Shown piece after piece: positions 58,599 to 64,000 of a stretch of 64,000 nt of DNA (positions are counted from its first letter, which is position 1; the number at the start of each line of letters is the position of its first letter). The translations under genes and the position numbers were made by a program. The stretch lies in NCBI GenBank assembly GCA_910577375.1, contig CAJTLT010000001.1:426952-490951 (forward strand), given 5' to 3'. The notes under the pieces were generated by a model, which did not search any database, had not been told where the DNA came from, and saw only the letters and a list, made by a program, of their open reading frames with translations. This stretch comes from an uncultured Christensenella sp. Its GTDB lineage: Bacteria > Bacillota > Clostridia > Christensenellales > Borkfalkiaceae.

Positions 58599-59077
58599 AA
58601 ATCGATATAAGGCGGGCCGGAGAAAACGATCTAAACGGCATAAACAGACTTTTGCGGCAAGTGCTTGACGTTCACCACAACGGCAGACCCGATTTGTTTA
58701 AAGCGAACGGTAAAAAGTATTCCGACAAAGAGCTTTCGGAAATATTTTCCGATTATAATTCCCCCATATTTGTTGCGGTTGACGAAGACGGAAACGTTGT
58801 CGGTTATGCGTTTTGTGTTTTCCAACGGCATATAAGCAGCGGTATTTTAAAAGAAACAAAAACATTATATATAGACGATTTTTGCGTGGAAGAAACTTTA
58901 TGCGGACAACATATAGGTACCGACATTTACGAATATGTTTTGAAATTTGCCAAAGCCAACCGTTGTTATAACGTTACGTTAAACGTTTGGGCGTGCAATA
59001 AAACTGCAATTAAGTTTTATGAAAAACTCGGGCTTTTACCGCAAAAAATCACAATGGAAAAAATTTTGTCAAATTAA
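58595..59077 (+). CDS. GNAT-family N-acetyltransferase
   Basis: 160 residues. IDIRRAGENDLNGINRLL at the N-terminus, IFVAVDEDGNVVGYAFC, the acetyl-CoA site LYIDDFCVEETLCGQHIGTDIYEYVLKFA and LNVWACNKTAIKFYEKLGL give the complete GNAT fold. The substrate is unknown. Translationally coupled to the ferredoxin. Confidence 0.88.
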   Translation: MKIDIRRAGENDLNGINRLLRQVLDVHHNGRPDLFKANGKKYSDKELSEIFSDYNSPIFVAVDEDGNVVGYAFCVFQRHISSGILKETKTLYIDDFCVEETLCGQHIGTDIYEYVLKFAKANRCYNVTLNVWACNKTAIKFYEKLGLLPQKITMEKILSN

Positions 59078-59079
59078 AT

Positions 59080-59101
59080 AAGCGGACTTTTAAGTCCGCT
59101 T
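59080..59101. terminator. bidirectional terminator between GNAT gene and plsY
   Basis: 10-bp stem AAGCGGACTT/AAGTCCGCTT followed by TTTATTTTT on the plus strand. The plsY stop codon lies inside the stem. Confidence 0.8.
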
Positions 59102-59815
59102 TTTATTTTTATGTTTTCTGACCGAGGTGTGATGTTCTTCCCCAGCGAGAAGTTTATATATATTTTTATGATGTGCGCCCCACGTTAAAACGTTTATTAA
59201 AAGTAAAATCATTAAAAGGCTTATTACCCAAAGATTTAAGAGTTCCGCCTGATATCTCAAAACAAAAACGACAGACTGGAAGATTGTTAAACCGGCAACC
59301 CCTATCAACGAGCCCATACTGCCCCATTCGGTTATTGCGATATAAGCGAGCACTCCGAACAAAAAGGCTACGCAAATCAAAAAGTACCACCATTCATCGC
59401 AAGCAAGTGCAAAAGAGAAAAGCCCCATAGTGGAAGCAATGCCTTTCCCTCCTTTAAACTTCATAGTTACGGGAAATATATGCCCGATAATTACAAATAC
59501 TCCGCAAAAATAACGTATAAAATCAGATACGGCAATATTTGTTCCGGAAAAAATATAATCTTTGAAAATAACCCAACCGATTACCGCCGGAAGTCCGCCC
59601 TTTATAACGTCGCTGAAAAAATTTATCGCGCCTATCTTTAACCCGAAAGTACGGGTCATGTTCATTGTGCCCGGGTTGCCGCTGCCAACACTGCGTATAT
59701 CGCTTTTTTTAAAATGCGAAATAAGCACGGCAAAATTAAAACAGCCTATAAAATAGCATATAACCGCAATGAGGATAAGCCAGTACCAAAAATCGGAAAA
59801 AGCAATTTCTTTCAT
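59090..59815 (-). CDS. plsY: glycerol-3-phosphate acyltransferase PlsY
   Basis: 241 residues with five to six membrane spans. The conserved loops are SVGSGNPGTMNMTRTFG (acyl-phosphate/G3P site), KFKGGKGIAST and the later Gly/Asn-containing loops. It acylates sn-1 of glycerol-3-phosphate with acyl phosphate, the first step of membrane lipid synthesis. The C-terminus has a 25-residue basic tail (HHTSVRKHKNKKRT). ATGA overlap with the der stop. Confidence 0.94.
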   Translation of the reverse strand: MKEIAFSDFWYWLILIAVICYFIGCFNFAVLISHFKKSDIRSVGSGNPGTMNMTRTFGLKIGAINFFSDVIKGGLPAVIGWVIFKDYIFSGTNIAVSDFIRYFCGVFVIIGHIFPVTMKFKGGKGIASTMGLFSFALACDEWWYFLICVAFLFGVLAYIAITEWGSMGSLIGVAGLTIFQSVVFVLRYQAELLNLWVISLLMILLLINVLTWGAHHKNIYKLLAGEEHHTSVRKHKNKKRT

Positions 59816-61119
59816 TGTTCGCCGTTCTCCCGCGCATAGATTTTTATCGGCGTACCCGAAAAATCAAAATTCTTTCTTATTACGTTTTCAAGAAATCTTT
59901 CGTAAGAAAAGTGCATCAGGTCTGCCGAGTTTACTTTTAAAACAAAAGTAGGCGGGGCAACTGCAACCTGCGAAGAATAATAAACTTTCATTCTTCTGCC
60001 GTTATATGACGGCGGTTCATTGGCGCGCACTGTATCGGAAATCAAATCGTTCAACGTGCCCGTGGGAACGCGGAAGTTAGAATGCGCGTAAACTTCGTCA
60101 ATAAACGCAAAAATCTTTTCGGCTCGCTGACCCGTTTTTGCTGAAATATATAAGGATTTGAAATAATCCATAAATTTTAAGTCTTCTTTTAATTTTGCCT
60201 CAAACTTATTTATGGTGTTCGTATCTTTTTCAACCAAATCCCACTTATTCATAACGATAAGCGACGGCTTGCCTTGCTCGTGTACAAAACCTATAATTTT
60301 TGTATCCTGTTCGGTAAGCCCTTCCGTACTGTCTACAACCAAAAGGCAAACGTCGGCACGGCGCACCGCATCATAAGCGCGGAGCTGGGAATAGTATTCT
60401 ATTTCGTCTTCTACCTTACTCTTTTTACGTATACCCGCAGTATCGATTATGGTGTAATTTTTTCCGCCGTAGATTAATGCGGTATCGATAGCATCACGGG
60501 TAGTACCGGCAATATTAGTAACTATTGAACGCTCAAAGCCCAAGAGTCTGTTGACAAGGCTCGACTTGCCAGCGTTGGGCTTCCCGACAACCGCAATTTT
60601 AATGCTGTCGTCTTCTTTGCTTTCAACCTTTTCAAACCAACTGACAGCCTCGTCCAAAACGTCGCCTATACCCGTTCCGTGTTCTGCGGATACCGCGTAA
60701 GGCTCGCCGAGACCGAGAGAATAAAATTCAAATATTTTATCTTCGGAATAATTATCTATTTTGTTAACAACAAGGATTACAGGTTTTTTACTGCGGCGCA
60801 ACATATCCGCCACATCGTAATCCGAAGTAGTCAAGCCCTCTCTTCCGTCAACGAAAAACAAAATAACCTGTGCGGTTTCAACCGCCACTTCCGCTTGTTT
60901 TTTCATTTCCCGCCACATAGTGTCTTCGGAGCGCATTTCAATGCCTCCCGTGTCCACTATGGAAAATATTTTGCCGCGCCATTCGCTGTCGGCATAAAGT
61001 CTGTCGCGCGTGACGCCCGGCTTATCTTCTGTTATAGAAATCTTTTTGCCGACAACCTTGTTGAAAAACGTGCTTTTGCCTACGTTCGGTCTGCCGACTA
61101 TTGCAATCAACGGATTCAT
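59812..61119 (-). CDS. der: ribosome-assembly GTPase Der (EngA)
   Basis: 435 residues with two tandem GTPase domains: G1 GRPNVGKSTFFNK with DTGGIE and NKID near the N-terminus, then GKPNAGKSSLVNR near residue 180 with DTAGIRKKSKVEDEIEYYS and MNKWDL, and a C-terminal KH-like domain (RRMKVYYSSQVAVAPPTFVLKVN). It acts in 50S subunit maturation. The ATG lies 9 nt from a -10 box with no ribosome binding site. Confidence 0.98.
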   Translation of the reverse strand: MNPLIAIVGRPNVGKSTFFNKVVGKKISITEDKPGVTRDRLYADSEWRGKIFSIVDTGGIEMRSEDTMWREMKKQAEVAVETAQVILFFVDGREGLTTSDYDVADMLRRSKKPVILVVNKIDNYSEDKIFEFYSLGLGEPYAVSAEHGTGIGDVLDEAVSWFEKVESKEDDSIKIAVVGKPNAGKSSLVNRLLGFERSIVTNIAGTTRDAIDTALIYGGKNYTIIDTAGIRKKSKVEDEIEYYSQLRAYDAVRRADVCLLVVDSTEGLTEQDTKIIGFVHEQGKPSLIVMNKWDLVEKDTNTINKFEAKLKEDLKFMDYFKSLYISAKTGQRAEKIFAFIDEVYAHSNFRVPTGTLNDLISDTVRANEPPSYNGRRMKVYYSSQVAVAPPTFVLKVNSADLMHFSYERFLENVIRKNFDFSGTPIKIYARENGEQ

Positions 61120-61128
61120 AATAAAAAT

Positions 61129-61157
61129 ATTATAGATTAATTGCTAAAAATTGTAAA
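61129..61157 (-). promoter_or_regulatory. der-plsY promoter (near-leaderless)
   Basis: TTTACA at 61152-61157, a 17-nt spacer and TATAAT at 61129-61134 on the minus strand, 9 nt before the der ATG. Confidence 0.65.
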
Positions 61158-61160
61158 GAA

Positions 61161-61187
61161 AAAAACTCCGTTTAAAAACGGAGTTTT
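61161..61187 (-). terminator. terminator of the 110-residue membrane protein gene
   Basis: Stem ACTCCGTTT/AAACGGAGT with A/T-rich extension, followed by a run of seven T on the minus strand. It partly overlaps the region just upstream of the der promoter. Confidence 0.85.
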
Positions 61188-61197
61188 AGCACATAAA

Positions 61198-61530
61198 TTA
61201 AAATGCAAGATTAATTCCCACGAGTCCGAGTACGAGGAAAATAACCGCCACCCAGAAAAACGCTTTATAAACGCTGTTTTTACCGCGCACATATTTGTAT
61301 GCGGGAAGGATTACAGCCACTAACAGAGCTATCTGCGAAACGGTATTGCATATACCGACTACCCTTGCAAGCAATCCCCATTGAACTCCGCATACTTTTA
61401 AAATACCCAAAACAAATGAAACGCAAGCTGCAAGCGCGGCTATAGCCAAGCCCCAGAACGCACAAAATTTGATGATATCGGAATTCGAAGTCGTAGAAGT
61501 TGTTGTGGTGGTTTTCTTTTTCTTTGCCAT
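61198..61530 (-). CDS. small three-helix membrane protein
   Basis: 110 residues. A polar Lys/Thr-rich start (MAKKKKTTTTTSTTSNSD), then three membrane helices (about 24-46, 52-78 and 86-106). AAGGAG stands 10 nt before the ATG. No family recognised. Single gene with its own terminator. Confidence 0.75.
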   Translation of the reverse strand: MAKKKKTTTTTSTTSNSDIIKFCAFWGLAIAALAACVSFVLGILKVCGVQWGLLARVVGICNTVSQIALLVAVILPAYKYVRGKNSVYKAFFWVAVIFLVLGLVGINLAF

Positions 61531-61608
61531 AAAAATTACTCCTTGAATTTATTGCTTTTTAAGTATAACAACCGCAAATTTATTTTGCAAGCATTGAAAT
61601 AACGATTT

Positions 61609-62523
61609 TCAAATTTCGTTGAGCTTGTTTAATACATTTGAAAAATAATCGGGTAAAGGCGCTTCAAAAGTCAGTTTTTCGCCCAATTTCGGGTGAACTA
61701 ATTCAAGACGCCACGCGTGCAACAGCTGCCCACCGAGCTTAAATTTCTGCTTTTTGACGCCGTAAACAGGGTCTCCGACTATCGGGTGTGCAAGATGCCT
61801 TGCGTGAACGCGTATCTGGTGCGTTCTGCCGGTATGCAAATCAAAACGGCAAAGAGTAAAATTTTCCCGATATCTTTTTAAAACCTTAAAATCTGTTATT
61901 GCTATTTTACCCTTTTCCGGAGAAACTACCGCCATTTTTACTCTGTCTGCGGGGTCGCGACCAATATAGGTTGTTACGGTTCCGTAATCTTGCTTTAAGT
62001 TGCCTTCGAGCAGTGCAAGATATGTTCGTTTGCAAGTTTTTTCTTCTATCTGTTTTGAAAGGCTTAAATGAGCGGCGTCATTCTTAGCCACAACAAGCAA
62101 ACCCGACGTATCTTTATCTATTCTGTGTACGATTCCAGGACGAATCACGCCGTTTATGCCGCTGAGCTTATCAAGCTTGTACAAAAGCGCGTTGACAAGG
62201 GTTCCGTCGACATTGCCGTTGCCCATATGCACCGTCATTCCCTGCGGCTTGTTTACCACGGCGATATCTTCGTCTTCATACACGATATCGACGGGAATAT
62301 CTTCGGGTTTGGCGGAATATTCAACCGCATCCGGCAAATTAACGTTAACAATATCCCCCGCGGTTATCTGCTGTGACGGCTTTGCCTGCTTACCGCATAT
62401 AACAACCAAACCGTTTTCAAACAGCTTTTTTACTGCCGAGCGAGTGAACCCTTCTAAATTTTCGCTTAAAAAAACGTCTGCGCGGGCATAATTTTCCCGC
62501 GCGTTTAATGTTTTATTATTCAT
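61609..62523 (-). CDS. rluD: RluD-family 23S rRNA/tRNA pseudouridine synthase
   Basis: 304 residues from the ATG at 62523, which overlaps the end of lspA; an ATG at 62541 adds six residues. S4 RNA-binding domain at about 15-60 (RADVFLSENLEGFTRSAVKKLFENGLV), then the catalytic domain with HRIDKDTSGLLVVAKND (Asp nucleophile) and GRTHQIRVHARHLAHPIVGDPVYG. Target uridines cannot be deduced. The lspA-rluD pair is the standard Firmicutes order. Confidence 0.92.
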   Translation of the reverse strand: MNNKTLNARENYARADVFLSENLEGFTRSAVKKLFENGLVVICGKQAKPSQQITAGDIVNVNLPDAVEYSAKPEDIPVDIVYEDEDIAVVNKPQGMTVHMGNGNVDGTLVNALLYKLDKLSGINGVIRPGIVHRIDKDTSGLLVVAKNDAAHLSLSKQIEEKTCKRTYLALLEGNLKQDYGTVTTYIGRDPADRVKMAVVSPEKGKIAITDFKVLKRYRENFTLCRFDLHTGRTHQIRVHARHLAHPIVGDPVYGVKKQKFKLGGQLLHAWRLELVHPKLGEKLTFEAPLPDYFSNVLNKLNEI

Positions 62524-63193
62524 TGTTTTTTTCTTCGCCATCGGTGTTACTTTTTAACGTAACGTTATCGCTATTAATTTCTATATTCGTTCCGCTTTCA
62601 GCTTCCGCATTGACGTTATTGCGCTGTGCGTTTTCTTTATCTTCTTCCTCTTTGCGCGCTTGCTGTGCGGCTTTTGCGCGCTTTGTAAGCGGAAATACAG
62701 CCCAGTCGTTTAAAAACATCAAATCAAGCACGGCAAGAATTGCGCCTATAACAATCCAGAAATCGGCAAGATTGCAAAACGCGATACTTCCGAACATCCA
62801 AAGACCGAACCAGTCGCGCACGTAATTGAAAGCAAGCCTATCCACAAGGTTGCCGACGGCTCCGCTGATTAAAAGGGAAACCGCTACTTTTAAAACAACA
62901 TGTTTGTTAGGTAAAAATATAAAAGCAAAGATAAGAACGGCAAGCAACAGAAAAGTAAGCGTTATTAAAACAGGCTGACCTATTTCAGGGTGTTCGTCTA
63001 AAAAGCTGAACGCACAACCGGGGTTATGAATACCGCTCTTTATAACTATAAAGTTCGGAATAATCACCGCGCTCCAGACAAACTGTTCTTCAAGGTATTT
63101 CGTTAGTAAGTCCGCAGCAATCAAAACGGCGATTACAACCAGCAAAATGATGCTTAGCTTGCCGAATTGCGGTTTTAGCTTTTTCTTAAACAT
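62516..63193 (-). CDS. lspA: lipoprotein signal peptidase LspA with charged tail
   Basis: 225 residues from the ATG at 63193. Four membrane helices; the catalytic Asp pair is in AVGNLVDRLAFNYVRDW and FCNLADFWIVIGA. NPGCAFSFLDEHPE replaces the usual NxGAAFS. About 60 extra residues follow the last helix, rich in Glu, Asn and Lys, unusual for LspA (normally 150-170 residues) and of unknown role. The upstream bases of the open frame are its promoter, not coding. It removes signal peptides from lipoproteins such as the one at the left edge. Confidence 0.92.
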   Translation of the reverse strand: MFKKKLKPQFGKLSIILLVVIAVLIAADLLTKYLEEQFVWSAVIIPNFIVIKSGIHNPGCAFSFLDEHPEIGQPVLITLTFLLLAVLIFAFIFLPNKHVVLKVAVSLLISGAVGNLVDRLAFNYVRDWFGLWMFGSIAFCNLADFWIVIGAILAVLDLMFLNDWAVFPLTKRAKAAQQARKEEEDKENAQRNNVNAEAESGTNIEINSDNVTLKSNTDGEEKNNE

Positions 63194-63200
63194 ACTTAAT

Positions 63201-63229
63201 ATTTTAAATGAAACGCGGCTAAAAGTCAA
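63201..63229 (-). promoter_or_regulatory. lspA promoter (leaderless)
   Basis: TTGACT at 63224-63229, a 17-nt spacer and TAAAAT at 63201-63206 on the minus strand, 7 nt before the lspA ATG; no ribosome binding site. Confidence 0.68.
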
Positions 63230-63336
63230 TTAAGTGCAAGTGAAAACAATGTGATTTTAAAATATATAGTATCAGACAGTAAAACATAAAGCGACAACGC
63301 GTTATTAGTACACAAACAACAAAATCACATAAAAAA

Positions 63337-63362
63337 TGCGTCGGCCCGATATTGCCGACGCA
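63337..63362 (-). terminator. mazF terminator
   Basis: Perfect 9-bp stem TGCGTCGGC/GCCGACGCA with an 8-nt loop, followed by TTTTTT on the minus strand, directly after the stop codon. Confidence 0.85.
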
Positions 63363-63365
63363 CAG

Positions 63366-63710
63366 TTATTTTGCAAAGCCGAGGCTGATTAAAATAGCTT
63401 TATCAACTTTTGACATAGTGCTTTCGTTCAGTTCGCCTATACGCTCTTTAAGTCTGCGCTTGTCGAGCGTGCGGATTTGTTCGAGAAGTATAACGGAATC
63501 CCTGACAAGCCCGTAAGACGACGGAAGTTCTATATGGGTTGGCAGCTTCGCTTTGTTGATTTTGCTTGTTACAGCCGCCGCTATCACCGTGGGGGAATAT
63601 TTGTTCCCCACGTCGTTCTGAACCACGAGAACGGGTCTTATTCCGCCCTGTTCGCTGCCTACGACGGGCGATAAATCGGCGTAGTAAAGTTCTCCGCGCT
63701 TAATCGTCAT
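63366..63710 (-). CDS. mazF: MazF/EndoA-family mRNA interferase
   Basis: 114 residues from the ATG at 63710 with GAGGAC just upstream; a GTG four codons earlier is the alternative. IKRGELYYADLSPVVGSEQGGIRPVLVVQND carries the catalytic Arg of the RPVLV motif, and the conserved AAVTSKINKAKLPTHIEL and LEQIRTLDKRRL follow. Family members cleave mRNA at short sequences such as UACAU. No antitoxin gene is found in the 95 bp upstream before the next gene, so the partner is elsewhere or absent. Confidence 0.93.
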   Translation of the reverse strand: MTIKRGELYYADLSPVVGSEQGGIRPVLVVQNDVGNKYSPTVIAAAVTSKINKAKLPTHIELPSSYGLVRDSVILLEQIRTLDKRRLKERIGELNESTMSKVDKAILISLGFAK

Positions 63711-63794
63711 AATAGTCCTCACTCAGGCAGGGTATAATTTATTATATGTACTGCCTTACAATTATTGTTGACTGCAAGGCGGGATTTTATACTA

Positions 63795-64000
63795 TTAATA
63801 AAGCTTAAAAATATAGAGATTTAAAAATATGAACACGTAATAAGCGACAAGACAAACCAGCAGAATTATACCCGCCGCTCTTGTAAGCGACTTCTGCTTT
63901 CCCCAGCTTGACGCAAATATCAGAACAGCGGCAAACAAAGCGACTATTCCGCTTATTATACCTTCCGTTGTGAAAGCAAGACCGTTTGCTCCGGTACACA
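63795..64000 (-). CDS. membrane protein, N-terminus beyond window
   Basis: The C-terminal 67 residues in the frame that begins at 63998. Two hydrophobic helices (GIISGIVALFAAVLIFASSW and AAGIILLVCLVAYYVFIFL) separated by GKQKSLTRA, ending in NLYIFKLY. A competing frame over the same DNA lacks such structure. Identity unknown. Confidence 0.55.
   Translation of the reverse strand, partial: CTGANGLAFTTEGIISGIVALFAAVLIFASSWGKQKSLTRAAGIILLVCLVAYYVFIFLNLYIFKLY

Noticed and set aside
63805..63999. A 64-residue minus-strand open frame at the right edge
   Set aside because: The overlapping frame ending at 63795 encodes two clear membrane helices and is the more protein-like reading; the 64-residue frame is Arg/Ser/Cys-rich and looks like a shadow.
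1..64000. CRISPR array or transposase/IS element
   Set aside because: No regularly spaced direct repeats and no transposase-like product were seen.

Overview
The window comes from a spore-forming member of the Clostridia, probably an uncultured gut lineage. The evidence is a complete spoIIAA-spoIIAB-sigF operon, a SCIFF peptide with its radical SAM maturase inside a ruvCAB-queA-tgt-yajC-secDF operon, hemZ, a Gram-positive type rel, and moderate-to-low GC content. Nearly all host genes lie on the minus strand.

Layout, left to right. 1-4.4 kb: a truncated lipoprotein-like gene and a 1358-residue membrane-anchored surface protein. 4.8-8.1 kb: two FAD-dependent oxidoreductases and a ferritin-like protein. 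8.2-13 kb: uvrB-uvrA. 13.6-16.1 kb: rpsO-pnp. 16.2-22.6 kb: recJ, rel, an MBL-fold hydrolase and hemZ. 22.6-32.4 kb: ruvC-ruvA-ruvB-queA-tgt-yajC-TIGR04086-scfA-scfB-secD-secF (DNA repair, queuosine synthesis, protein export and a thioether peptide). 32.5-35.9 kb: ferritin, an aminotransferase and the spoIIA operon. 36.1-36.6 kb: five tRNA genes on the plus strand.

36,538-56,569 is a mobile element of about 20 kb integrated in tRNA-Tyr and bounded by a 54-bp direct repeat. Its right end carries a tyrosine integrase, a Cro/CI-type repressor with paired operators, and two small genes. A leftward operon of about 16 kb carries a block of secreted and membrane proteins, very basic proteins, a Zot/pI-like ATPase, a Zn-ribbon protein, an adenine methyltransferase-like protein, a DnaB helicase fused in frame to the front half of a Dam methylase, and a wHTH initiator-like protein with a DnaC-like zinc knuckle. 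No terminase, portal, tailed-phage capsid, relaxase or coupling protein is recognisable. A Zot-like ATPase together with many small membrane proteins, one of them shaped like a filamentous-phage major coat protein, suggests an unusual inovirus-like or other non-tailed virus that replicates with its own DnaB. A 16-bp palindrome occurs four times in the element, and a hairpin-rich non-coding segment closes its left end.

56.6-57.9 kb looks like the remains of an earlier insertion at the same tRNA, with a second copy of the element's left arm and a decayed tRNA 3' end. 57.9-64 kb returns to host genes: a membrane protein, a ferredoxin and a GNAT acetyltransferase on the plus strand, then plsY-der, a small membrane protein, rluD-lspA, a MazF-type toxin and a truncated membrane protein on the minus strand.

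Several host operon heads (ruvC, lspA, der, the HI0933-type flavoprotein, uvrB) have a good sigma-A promoter whose -10 box lies only 6-11 nt from the start codon and no usable ribosome binding site. Leaderless initiation therefore seems to be used repeatedly here.
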